DNA from: JAHFUA01 sp963733935
GTDB lineage: Bacteria; Acidobacteriota; Terriglobia; Terriglobales; Acidobacteriaceae
Reading direction: 5' to 3'
Length of the DNA: 64,000 nt
Assembly (NCBI GenBank): GCA_963733935.1
Contig: CAVTEQ010000019.1
Location: forward strand, 1 to 64,000
The notes beneath the pieces are model-generated. The model saw only the letters and a list, made by a program, of their open reading frames with translations. It did not search any database and had not been told where the DNA came from. Made by a program: the position numbers and the translations under genes. Positions within the stretch are counted from its first letter, which is position 1. The number at the start of each line of letters is the position of its first letter. This document shows, piece after piece, positions 40,865 to 50,832 of the stretch.

Positions 40865-43800
40865 ATGATGCCCAGCAGTAATGTCGGCGGTGGGTCCGAA
40901 TCGTTCATGCGCTGCGTGCGTCCGGCCACCCGCCGGAGTGTCTCTCCGCGCGCCGGCCTTGGCTCGCTGGTGCTGGCGCTGGTGGTAATCAGCGGACTTG
41001 CCGCGGCGCAGACTCCGCCCGCGGCCGGCGGCGACATCACCGGCGTGATCAAATCAGGAAGCATGCCGTTGCCCGGGGTCACAGTGTCCGCGGCCAATAG
41101 TCTTACCGGGCAGAAGGCGGTTACCTCGACTGCCGAGGACGGCAGCTATGCCTTGCACCTCAGTGCCAACGGCCGCTACGTGGTGCGCGCGGAGATGGCC
41201 GCGTTCGCCGCCGCCACGCATGAAGTGGTGATCAACGCGGAAAACCACTCGGCGCGCGTGGACCTCGATCTCACGCTGCTTTCGCGCGTGCAGCAGCAAC
41301 AGCAGCAAGCGGCGGCACAGGCCCGGCGCCAGGCAGGCGGCGCTAACCGCGGTTTCCAAAGCCTGCCGGCGCTGCAGTCGGAATTTGGCGCTGGCTCCGG
41401 TAACGGAGGTTTTAATAATGGTGAAGCTGCGCCCTCCGGCTTGCAAGTGCCGGGCATGTCGGCGGAATCGGCGACGGAATCGGTTTCCATCACCGGCAAC
41501 ACCGCCAATGCCAACTGGTCGGGCCTGAGCAGCGATCAGCTTCGCCAGCGCGTGCAGGAGATGCGCGACCGCCAGGGCGGCGGATACGACACGCTGGGGT
41601 CAAGTCTCTACGGCGGTGGCCAGGGACCTCCAGGAGGGCAGGGAACCCAGGGCGGCGGCGGAGGACCAGGTGGCCAAGGCGCGGGTCCGGGCGGAGCGGG
41701 CGGTGGTCGCGGTCCAGGCGGCGGAGGCGGATTTGGTGGCGGCGGTGGCGGAGGCGGGGGTCCGTTCATGCTCGGCGGGGGGCGCGGCCGCTTCAACTTC
41801 AACCGTCCGCACGGCACCATTTATTACTCCGCGGATGATTCCGCGCTGGACGCCGCGCCCTATTCCCTGACCGGAGCTCCGCAGATCAAGCCCTCGTACC
41901 AGCAGAATCGCTTCGGAGGCTCCCTGGGCGGGCCGCTCAACATCCCCAGGATCTACAACGGCGGCCAGAAGACGTTTTTCTTCGTGAACTACAACGGCTC
42001 GCGCTCCGAAACTCCGTTCGATGCCTTCTCCACCGTGCCCACCAACGGCCAATTCGCTGGGACCACGAACGAGCGCGCGGGGATTTTCCCCAATGGGTTG
42101 GTGGTCAACAACATCAATCCCATCTCGCAGGCATTGCTGCAGTACATCCCGGAGCCCAATCTGCCGGGTACGGTGAAGAACTTTCACTTTGTCACCGCCG
42201 CCACCAGCAATTCCGACGACCTGAACGTTCGCGTGATCCGTTCCTTCGGCAAATCCACGCTGCAGCGGCAGCGCGGGCCCGGCGGCGGCGGACGCAACAA
42301 CCTGAACATCGGCTTCCACTACCACTCCACGGGAAGCGTGCTGACGAACTCCTTCCCCTCGGTGGGCGGCACGACCTCGGTGCGCAGCTTCGATATTCCC
42401 GTGGGCTACGTGCGCTCCTTCGGCAAGCTCACCAACAATCTGCGCCTCGACTTCAACCGCAACCGCATCCGTACCCAGAACCTGTACGCGTTCAATACCG
42501 ACGTGGCGTCGCTGGCGGGAGTGACCGGCGTCTCGACCAATCCGTTCGATTGGGGCATCCCCGGTCTGTTCTTCAGCGGCTTCTCCAGCCTGAACGACGT
42601 CACTCCGCTGCTGCGCCGCGACCAGACCTTCACCATCTCCGACTCCATGATCTGGAGCCACGGCAAGCACACCTGGCGCTGGGGAGGCGATTTCCGCCGG
42701 CTCGAGCGCAATACCCAGACCGCCAGCAATCCCAACGGCAGCTTTACCTTTACCGGCTTCAATACCGGTAATGACTTTGCCGATTTTCTGCTCGGTCTGC
42801 CGCAGTTGAGCACCGCGCAGTTCGGCGCCAGCAGCTATCATTTCCGCGCCAACTCCTGGGACCTGTTCGCGCAGGATGAATGGCGCGTGCGCGGCAACTT
42901 GACCCTGAATCTTGGGCTGCGTTACGAGTACGTCTCGCCCTACAGCGAGATCAACAACCAGATTGCGAACCTTCTGGTCTCGAACTTTGGCAGCCAATCG
43001 CTGACTGTCACCCGCGTGTTGCCGGGCAGCCTCCGGTGTGCCTGCGACGCTGGTCCGTCCCGACCGCAACAATTTTGCGCCGCGGATCGGCATCGCCTGG
43101 AAGCCATTTGCCAAGAACCGTCGTGCGCACCGGGATATGGGATTAACTACAACACCGGCGCCTACGCCAGCCATCATCCAGCAGCTCGCGTTTCAGCCTC
43201 CATTCTCTTTCACCCAGACGAACACAGAGTGTCTGCCCACCGGATCTTCCGCGAATTGCATCCCGCCCTCACAGCTTAAACTCGGATTTTCTCCGGCGCC
43301 GCCCACCACCATCACCAACAACTACGGCGTGGACCCCAACTACCGCATGGGATACGTCCAGATCTGGAACCTCAACATCCAGCGCGAGCTGAAGGGGGAC
43401 CTTCTGCTCAATGTCGATTACACCGGCACCAAGGGCACGCGACTGGACGTTCTGGAAGCGCCCAACCGCCTCGCCGGCGGACCGTTGAATCCTTCGGTGT
43501 CTCCGTTTTACTTTGAGACCTCACAGGCTGATTCCGTCGCGCACGCCGGAACCGTTCGCCTGCGCAAGCGGATGCGTCACGGTTTCGCTATCGGCGGCAG
43601 CTACACATATTCCAAGTCCCTCGACAACGCCTCGACTATCGGCGGCGGCACAACCGTCGTGGCCCAGGACGCCAGCAACCTCGCTGCCGAACGTGGACTC
43701 TCGGTCTTCGACCAGCGCCATCGCTTCGTTGCCGATTATCTCGTCGAGCTGCCTTTTGGCCACGACAAGCGCTGGCTCTCCAGCAAGAGCGTGCTGCGCG

Positions 43801-44255
43801 GCGTTTTCGGGGACTGGCAGTGGAGCGGCGATTGGACCATTGCGTCCGGTCTGCCGTTCAGTCCGCAGGTGATTGGTGGCTTCGGCGAAGTCAACAGCGG
43901 CACCAACGGCACGCTCCGCCCCAACCTGACCGGCCAGCCCATCGCCCTGTCCAACCCTTCCGTGTCGGAGTGGTTCAATACCGCGGCGTTCGTCGCTCCA
44001 CCGCCGGGGACATTCGGCAATGCCGGGCGCAACAGCATCGAAGGCCCGGGCAGCGTAGTCTTCGACATGGCTTTCACCAAGGTGATCCCGCTGGGCGATG
44101 TGCGCATGCTGGAGTTTCGCGCTCAGGCCACCAACATCTTCAACACGCCGCAATTCACCGCCGTCGACACCAATGTGAACTCGCCCAGCTTCGGCCAGGT
44201 GATCAGCGTCGGCGCCATGCGCCGCTTCCTGATGCAGGCGCGTTTCAGGTTCTGA
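40865..44255 (+). CDS. TonB-dependent receptor, Oar-like, with Gly-rich insertion (frameshifted)
   Basis: A protein of about 1130 residues. Signal (SLVLALVVISGLAAAQ), then a carboxypeptidase-regulatory-like beta-sandwich (GDITGVIKSGSMPLPGVTVS), a Gln/Ala stretch, and a 60-residue Gly/Pro/Gln-rich low-complexity region around 41610-41780. After that come plug and barrel segments: GGSLGGPLNIPRIYNGGQKT, DSMIWSHGKHTWRWGGDFRR, LFAQDEWRVRGNLTLNLGLR. Two or three small frameshifts (about 43030-43190) precede the barrel end: MGYVQIWNLNIQRELKGDLL, GGSYTYSKSLDNASTIGGG, RRFLMQARFRF with terminal Phe. Likely an outer-membrane channel for large substrates. Confidence 0.88.
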
Positions 44256-44300
44256 ATATGCGAAGACTTGCTCCAATTCGATGGCTGAAGGGCGCTGTGG

Positions 44301-44435
44301 TTTGAAGGGGCGCGGCTTCAGCCGCGCCGTACAGGGCAGGTAGAATTCCGGCTTCAGCCGCTGAGGGAATGTCGCTCAGGGCCTGAAGGCCGGTTCATGT
44401 ATGACTCGAACGGCACGGCTGGAAGCCGTGCCCTT
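44301..44435. repeat. REP-like hairpin cluster
   Basis: Four GC-rich dyads: GGCGCGGC-TTCA-GCCGCGCC (44309-44328), CGGC-TTCA-GCCG (about 44349-44360), GGCC-TGAA-GGCC (44380-44391) and GGCACGGCT-GGA-AGCCGTGCC (44412-44432). All carry the '(A)GGCTTCAGCC / TGAAGCC' wording of acidobacterial intergenic repeats. Confidence 0.75.
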
Positions 44436-44441
44436 TCACGA

Positions 44442-46514
44442 GTGTGGCATATCAACCGTCAAGGCACTCTGGCCGCAGTGCTTTGTTTGTTCCTGCTAGC
44501 CGGCACCCTGCCGGCCCAGCAATCTTCCGAGACCCCATACACCTTCAAGGCTCGCAGCGAGGTTGTGCTGGTCAACGTGGTTGCGCGCGACAAGAAGGGA
44601 AGCCTCGTCCGCGATCTCACCCCTGAGGATTTCACGGTGCTGGAAGACGGCAAGCCGCAGAAGGTCTCGTCATTCGACATCGAGAACACCGACGCCGCCG
44701 TTGCAACCGCGGCCGGCCCCGAGCAGACCACCGTGCTTGGCCCCTCAAGCCGCGGGCGGAAACCAAACCAGCGGAAGCCGTGCCCGTCGCCACCCGCGCT
44801 CAAGGATCGCCGTCTGCTCATTCTGTTCTTCGACTTGAGCGCCATGCAGGCTGACGAAATCGACCGCTCCACCGCCGCCGCCCAGAAGTATGTCGACCAG
44901 CAGATGTTGCCGGCCGACCTGGTCTCGGTGGTCGCGCTCGGAAGTTCGCTGATGGTGCAACAGGACTTCACCAGCGACCGCGCCCTGCTCACCAAGGCGT
45001 TGAAACATCTGAATCCCTCATCAGGCGCAGGTTTTGAAGAAGGCTCTACCGGTACCACCGAGGGCACGCCGGACACCGGCGGGGCTTTCACGGCTGACGA
45101 CACCGAGTACAACATCTTCAACACCGATCGCCGCCTGGAAGCGCTGCGCTCCGTGGCCGCGGCCGTCTCCCGCATCGAGCAGAAGAAATCGCTGATTTAT
45201 TTTTCCAGCGGCATGGACCGCACCGGCATCGAGAACCAGTCCGAGCTGCGCACCGCCATCAACGCGGCTGTGCGCGCGAACCTCGCTATCTACACCATGG
45301 ACATCCGCGGCCTGCAGGCGCTGGTTCCCGGGGGCGAGGCCCAGTCCGCCAGCCTGCGCGGCACTTCGCCCTATTCCGGCCGCGCCACGCAGAACGCATT
45401 GAATTCCAACTTCACCACCCAGGAGACCCTGGTCACGCTGGCCGGCGATACCGGCGGCCGCGCCTTCCTCGACAGCAACGACTTTAACCAGGTCTTCAAA
45501 CGCGTGCAGGACGACACCGCCACCTACTACATGCTTGGCTACCACAGCACGAATCAAGCGCGCGACGGCAAGTTCCGCCGCATCGTGGTGCAGGTGCGCC
45601 GTCCTGAACTCAAGCTCGAGTATCGCCGCGGCTATTACGCCCCAGCCGATTACCGGCACTCTTCCCGGGAAGACCGCGAGCGCCAGTTGGATGAGGAGTT
45701 GACCTCTGACCTGCCGACCACCGACCTGCCGGTCTATCTCGCGACCGCCTACTTCCGCCTGGCGGATAACAAATTCTTTGTCCCCATCTCGCTGGTGGTT
45801 CCGGGTTCGGAGATTCCATTCACTCGCGGCGGCGACCAGGACAAAGCCACGCTGGACGTTATCGGTGCGGTGCTCGATGACAACAAGCGTCCCATCAGCT
45901 CCCTGCGCGACACCGTCAAGTTCAACGTGCGCGGCGCCGAGGAAGTTCGCCGCAAGAACGTGCAGTACAACAGCGGCTTCGTGCTGCCCGCCGGCAAGTA
46001 TCATCTGAAATTTGTGGTGCGCGAGAACCAGAGCGGGCGCCTGGGCTCGTTCGAAACCGATCTCATCATTCCCGAACTCAAAACCGTGCCCCTGAAGATG
46101 AGCTCGGTGGTGCTCGCCAGCCAGCTCCAGCCCGCGGCCAAGCGGCGCAGCGACAACCCGCTGGTTCGCGACGGCTCAGAACTCATTCCCAACGTGACGC
46201 ACGTTTTCTCCTCCGGACAGCACCTCTATCTGTATTACGAAGTGTACGATCCCGCGCGGCAGGGGAAAGAGAAGCAGTCGGAGATCCGCCTGCTGACCAA
46301 CGTAGCCTTCTTTTCCGGCAAGGTGAAGACCTATGAGACGCCGCTGGTCGAAGCCCAGCAATTGAATGTTCCCGATCGCAAGGCCGCGGTGTTTCAGCTC
46401 GACGTGCCGCTCACCTCGCTCAAGCCCGGCTTCTATACCTGCCAGGTGAACGTAATCGACGACGCCGCCGGCCACTTCACCTTTCCAAGGCTGGCGCTGC
46501 TGGTGAGACAGTAG
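44442..46514 (+). CDS. VWFA-related acidobacterial protein
   Basis: About 690 residues. Signal-like segment TLAAVLCLFLLAGTLPAQ, then VVLVNVVARDKKGSLVRDLT with EDFTVLEDGKPQKVSSFDIE (the N-terminal beta domain of this family), a von Willebrand A fold with LLILFFDLSAMQADEIDR (DxSxM, MIDAS-like), and YYMLGYHSTNQARDGKFRRI with LEYRRGYYAP. The second half is beta-rich. The family is nearly restricted to Acidobacteriota and is secreted. An ATG at 44397 is in frame but its first 15 codons lie in a REP repeat, so I prefer GTG 44442. Confidence 0.85.
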   Translation: MWHINRQGTLAAVLCLFLLAGTLPAQQSSETPYTFKARSEVVLVNVVARDKKGSLVRDLTPEDFTVLEDGKPQKVSSFDIENTDAAVATAAGPEQTTVLGPSSRGRKPNQRKPCPSPPALKDRRLLILFFDLSAMQADEIDRSTAAAQKYVDQQMLPADLVSVVALGSSLMVQQDFTSDRALLTKALKHLNPSSGAGFEEGSTGTTEGTPDTGGAFTADDTEYNIFNTDRRLEALRSVAAAVSRIEQKKSLIYFSSGMDRTGIENQSELRTAINAAVRANLAIYTMDIRGLQALVPGGEAQSASLRGTSPYSGRATQNALNSNFTTQETLVTLAGDTGGRAFLDSNDFNQVFKRVQDDTATYYMLGYHSTNQARDGKFRRIVVQVRRPELKLEYRRGYYAPADYRHSSREDRERQLDEELTSDLPTTDLPVYLATAYFRLADNKFFVPISLVVPGSEIPFTRGGDQDKATLDVIGAVLDDNKRPISSLRDTVKFNVRGAEEVRRKNVQYNSGFVLPAGKYHLKFVVRENQSGRLGSFETDLIIPELKTVPLKMSSVVLASQLQPAAKRRSDNPLVRDGSELIPNVTHVFSSGQHLYLYYEVYDPARQGKEKQSEIRLLTNVAFFSGKVKTYETPLVEAQQLNVPDRKAAVFQLDVPLTSLKPGFYTCQVNVIDDAAGHFTFPRLALLVRQ

Positions 46515-46526
46515 AGAAGCGTATGA

Positions 46527-46566
46527 GGGTGCCCCACCCTTGGTCGGTTTTGCCAAGGGTGGGTGA
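46527..46566. repeat. Dispersed hairpin repeat, copy B
   Basis: CCCACCCTTGG-N9-CCAAGGGTGGG with perfect 11-bp arms (46533-46563), 12 bases after the VWFA stop. Its reverse complement is almost the same as copy A at 30231-30266. Confidence 0.7.
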
Positions 46567-46579
46567 AATTGGGGGTAAT

Positions 46580-46603
46580 AAAAAAGGCCCCCGGGGGAGG
46601 GCC
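46580..46603 (-). terminator. Intrinsic terminator of the exopolysaccharide operon
   Basis: Minus strand GGCCCTCCCCCGGGGGCC, a GC-rich hairpin, followed by TTTTTT. It lies 30 bases after the last gene of the operon. Confidence 0.75.
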
Positions 46604-46632
46604 ACTGGTTCCGCGTAGCTTGGGGGCTCAGG

Positions 46633-47580
46633 CTAAGGCACAGCCTGATAGATGGCTGCCGAGGCGGCCGACTGCATCACCGCAGGCGTATGCATGAGCA
46701 GCGACTTGGGAGTGCTGGTTGGGATGTAGACGATGTCCTCAGGATGGAGTTCCGGGTCCGGCGCCCGGCCTTCGAGGACTTGCTTGAGATCCAGAACAGT
46801 CTCCTGTGATTCCGGAGGCGTTCTTGCGGATGAGCCGGGTGCGCTTCTTGGCGGCGGTGCGAGTGGGCCCTTCAGCCAAGGCGACGGCTTCGAGCAGCGA
46901 GATCCTGCCGCTGTTCTGCATGAGGTAGCCGCCGGGACGGCCGACATCACCGAGCACGTACACGATGCCGGCCTTGGGGACGATTACGGTGTCGCCGGGC
47001 TGCAATTCCACTTCCTGCGCCAGCAACTCGGCGGGATCGTTGGACAGACTGGCGGTGAGTTTTTCTTCACTCGCGCGCCGCTTGACGGTGGCCTGCTGCG
47101 CCGCGAAGGGCGTGGTCCCGCCCGCCTCGGAGATGATGTCGAGCAGATTGCGCGTGCCCAGCACCCGGTACACGCCCGGCTTCCGCACTTCGCCCAGCAC
47201 CGACACACCTTGCGTCCCGTACTCGCGGATGATGAGCGAAACATGCGGGTCGAGGATGAAGGTTCGCCTGGCGCAGGCGGTCCTCGATAAGGGTTTGCGC
47301 CTCCGCGGCCGTCAAGCCCTCGAGGTGAAGTGAGCCGACCAGCGTCAGCGTGGCATCGCCGGTGTCGCTCACGCGCAGCTCTTGGGTTAGCTCCGGGACA
47401 TCGAAGACCGCGAGGTGGAGCAGGTCTCCGGGACCGATGCGGACACGCGCAGCGTCGGCCACGCGCGGCGCAGGCATCAGGGAGGATCTGGCCACCAGGT
47501 GCGGTCTGCTGCCCAGCGCACGAGCCAGCGAGCACAAACGCGAGAACAAGAAGAAGCGGGTATTTTTCAATGCGGGCCAT
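46633..47580 (-). CDS. Polysaccharide export protein (Wza-like), frameshifted
   Basis: Last gene of the operon. The start at 47580 gives a lipoprotein-type signal (YPLLLVLAFVLAGSCAGQQ, lipobox LAGSC). After shifts near 47480 and 47265 the protein continues VRIGPGDLLHLAVFDVPELT (polysaccharide export domain), VSVLGEVRKPGVYRVLGTRN (first SLBB), VIVPKAGIVYVLGDVGRPGG (second SLBB), then another shift near 46830 and EDIVYIPTSTPKSLLMHTPA. The repaired length is about 315 residues. It forms the outer-membrane channel for exopolysaccharide, with the Wzc-like kinase encoded just upstream. Confidence 0.82.
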
Positions 47581-49826
47581 AGTATGGTTCTCCAACTCTG
47601 CCCTCAAGACAGCCGTAGGAATCGTAGTAATCCGAGGAATGGAGGTTGGCGCGGTTCACCAGCACTCCGGCGATGCGAGCATTCACCCGCAGGAGCAGAT
47701 CGCGCGCTCGCAGCAGGGATTGTTCGCTGGTCTGCGCCGAGCGCACCACCAGCAGCACGGCATCCGCACTCTTGGACAGAACCACCGCATCCGTGACCGC
47801 CAGTACCGGAGGCGTGTCCACCACCACGAAATCAAAGCGCTCGCGGCAGCCGTTGAGCAGCCGGCGCATGCGCGTCGAACCGAGAATTTCCGCAGGATTC
47901 GGCCGCGGACGGCCCGCGGGCAAAAAGAAAAGGTCCGGCACCTTCGGACTGGCGGCGGCGTCGAACGGCAAGGTGGCTTCGTAGGACAGCAACTCACCCA
48001 GTCCGGGCTCGGAGGGAACGCCCAGACACGAATGCAGCTCCGGCCGCCGCAGGTCGGCATCGATCAGCAGCACTCTTGCGCCCTGGTGGGCGAGCGCAAT
48101 CGCGGAGTTCAGGCTGACGCTGGTCTTGCCTTCCTTCGGCAAGGCGCTGGTCACCAGGATCACCTTGGGGGGAACGTCGCCGTTGGAAAACAGCAGCGCG
48201 GTCCTCAAAGCGCGGTAGGACTCCGCCATGCGCGAGGCGGGCGAGTCGAGGATGTTGCACTCCAGACCCAGCGTACTCGCCGCGCGCCTCCGCGCCGCCA
48301 GCTCGGGGATGATGCCCACTGCCGGCAACCCGGCGACCGCTTCCACCTGCTCCGGCGTGCGCAGGGTGCTGTCCAAGCCCTCGCGCGCAAACGCCAGGCC
48401 GATGCCGCCGAGAAGTCCGACGCCCAGTCCGAGCCCCAGGTTCAGGGGATAGTTCGGGCGCGCCGGCGTGGCGCTGCTGCGGGCAGGATCGACCACCACC
48501 ACGTTGGTGGAACGCAATCCCGCCAGCACGCCGGCTTCTTTCAGCTTGTTCAGCAGGCCGTTGTAGAGTTCGCGGCTGGACTCCGCCTCGCGCTTCATGA
48601 TGGTGTAGCGCACGGCGCTGTCATTCAGCTTGTTGGCTTCCTCTTTTTGCCGCTCAAAGGAGGCGCGCAGCATGTTTTCCGTGTTCCTTGCCGCCAGGAA
48701 GTCGTTCTCGGCCCGGGCCGCCACTTTCCCGATCTCGGCCTGGATCGCGCTTTCCAGTTCCTGCGCCTGGTTGCGCATCTGGATGAGCTTCGGATAGGCG
48801 GAACCGTACTTCGCTGCTGCCTGCGCATATTGCACCTTGAGTTCGGCCTGTTGCGCGCGCAGATTCTGGATGAGCGCCAGTGGATTACTGTTCATGCCGG
48901 CCAGGCTGCCCAGCAGGTTGCTGCTGCCGACGCTCGAGATCAGCTCGGCGTTGCCCGTCTTTGCGATCTGATAACCCGCCTGCTTCAGCATGCGGTTAGC
49001 TTCGGCGGCGGTGAGCTGCCGGTTCAGCTCCTCCAGCTTGGCTGTCACCACGTTGTGCGCTTCGTCGGTGCCCAGAATGCCCGCCTGTTTTTGATATGCG
49101 ACGACCTTCTCCTGCGCCGCCTCGACTTGCGATCGCAGCTCCGCCAGTTGTTTCGACAGCCACTCGGAGGCCTGCGCGGTAGCCTGATAGCGGGTGCGGA
49201 AATACTGCTCCAGGTAATCTGCTACCAGCGTATTGACCACGTTGGCTGCAACCTGCGGGTCGCGGTTGAGGAAGCGCACTTCGATCATGCGCGTGCCGGG
49301 AAGCGCCTTTACCTTTAGGGCCCGCTCGAAGGCTCGCGAGATTTTCTGCCGCCGAAGCGGTGACGGCCTCCAGCGGCAGCTTCTGCTCGGCGCGGGCGCG
49401 GTCGGAATCCAGCCACTCGTCCGCGAGGGAGAATTCTTTGCGCTTCTCCAGCCCCAGTTGCTCGGCGACCTGGAAGGCGAGCGAGTCGCTGCGCAATGCC
49501 TTCACCTGCGTCTCCAGCGTGAGGGTATAGTCCAGGCTATCGCCGGCGCTGCTTGGCAACGAGTCCAGCCCCAGAGTGTCCGAATGTTGCTTGTTGACCT
49601 CGATGAGGGATACGGACTCGTACTTGGGCGTCATCAGCAGCGAGACTGCCAGGGCCAGCAGCAAGCAGGCGGCAGTCGCGGCCATGACCATGTGCTTGCG
49701 ACGCCGGAGAAGGCGCCACAAGTCGCGCAGGGAAAGGTCCGGCTGATCGGCGAGGCGCCGATAGCCGGGCCCGTTTCCGTTCGCCAGGTTCTCCCGTGCG
49801 GGCTGGGGCAAGAATCGGGTTTCCAT
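47567..49826 (-). CDS. Chain-length determinant / tyrosine autokinase (Wzc-like), one frameshift
   Basis: About 750 residues after joining frames near 49345. N-terminal Wzz domain: DLSLRDLWRLLRRRKHMVMA (TM1 follows), PKYESVSLIEVNKQHSDTLG, then a periplasmic coiled coil (AELRSQVEAAQEKVVAYQKQ, LRASFERQKEEANKLNDSA) and TM2 (GLGLGVGLLGGIGLAFA). C-terminal BY-kinase: Walker A SALPKEGKTSVSLN, Walker A' VLLIDADLRRPEL, Walker B FDFVVVDTPPVLAV. The tail carries a Tyr cluster (SSDYYDSYGC, PYYGPH). It controls polymer length and export through cycles of autophosphorylation. Full fused architecture as in proteobacterial Wzc. Confidence 0.9.
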
Positions 49827-49831
49827 AGGAT

Positions 49832-50689
49832 TTACTCCTTAACCACCGCGGGGGCGAGGGCTGGGCGGGCGTCGATGGGAATGTGCCGCGGTGGATCCGG
49901 CTGCCTGCCGTGCCAGCCAACAGCCTGCCGCAGGACGATCCAGAGAAATTTGCCGTTGCCGATGAGATAGCGCTTCCACAGCCGGCGAGGTTCGAGCAGC
50001 AGCCGGTATAGCCACTCGCAGCCGAGGCGCTGCAGCAAGCGCGGCGCGCGCCGCAGGACGCCGCCTGCAATCTCAAAGCTGCCTCCCACGCCAATTAGCA
50101 CCGCTGCACCGGAACGGCGTCCGTGAGATTCCATCCAGCGCTCTTGCTTGGGTGCGCCCAGAGCGACGAAGACCAAGTCAGGTTGGGCGGCGCGGATGAC
50201 TTCGTCCACCGCGTGCAACTCGTGCCCATCGTTTTCAAATCCCATCGGAGGACAGCAAGTCCCGGCGACAATCAAGTTCGGAAACTGTCGCTGCAGCCTT
50301 GCAGCCGCAAGCTCTGCTGAACCCGGACGGCCGCCGAGCAGAAACACGCGAAGTCGCAGCTCCGCCGCCTGGCCACAGAGCTGCTCGAAGAGATCAACGC
50401 CCGCAACCCGCGGCCGCAGCTTTTCTCCCAGAAGGCGCGATGCCAGCACCAGCGAAGCGCCGTCCGCGACCACCAGGTCCGCTTTGGCATAGGCCTCGCG
50501 CAGGCCGCCATCGGACTCCAAGAGCACGATGTGCTGGGCGTTGGGCGTGACCACGCAGGTTGATGGTCCGCCGGCTGCAGCACGGTACGCGATGGCTTCC
50601 ACCGCCTCCGTTAAGGAGCAGCAGTCCACCTGCGCGTGTCCAATACGCGCGCGAGGGAAGCAGAAGCTCTTGGCGTCGGAGTCAGACAT
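49832..50689 (-). CDS. WecG/TagA/CpsF-type glycosyltransferase (GT26)
   Basis: 285 residues. Family signatures: CVVTPNAQHIVLLESDGGLR, ADLVVADGASLVLASRLLGE, RVFLLGGRPGSAELAAARLQ, DLVFVALGAPKQERWMESH and AVLIGVGGSFEIAGGVLRRA. GT26 enzymes transfer ManNAc-type sugars to a lipid-linked precursor in exopolysaccharide or teichoic acid pathways. The ATG at 50689 overlaps an upstream in-frame TGA (TGATG), and its stop lies 6 bases from the Wzc start. Confidence 0.9.
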   Translation of the reverse strand: MSDSDAKSFCFPRARIGHAQVDCCSLTEAVEAIAYRAAAGGPSTCVVTPNAQHIVLLESDGGLREAYAKADLVVADGASLVLASRLLGEKLRPRVAGVDLFEQLCGQAAELRLRVFLLGGRPGSAELAAARLQRQFPNLIVAGTCCPPMGFENDGHELHAVDEVIRAAQPDLVFVALGAPKQERWMESHGRRSGAAVLIGVGGSFEIAGGVLRRAPRLLQRLGCEWLYRLLLEPRRLWKRYLIGNGKFLWIVLRQAVGWHGRQPDPPRHIPIDARPALAPAVVKE

Positions 50690-50832
50690 CAGGAGATGCG
50701 GCGCGGAGCCTCATCGAAGGCGCGTGCCATCGCATGCCAGGCCGGCGTCGGCTCGAGGTCGGCATCAAATGGCAGCGGCCGCGACGGCAACCCGTCCGCT
50801 CGCCGGCGCCAGCCCCTACCACGCAAAGGAAA

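Noticed and set aside
47330..49318. A 662-codon plus-strand frame
   Set aside because: It is antisense to the Wzc-like kinase; repeated Arg/Gly/Gln composition marks it as a shadow.
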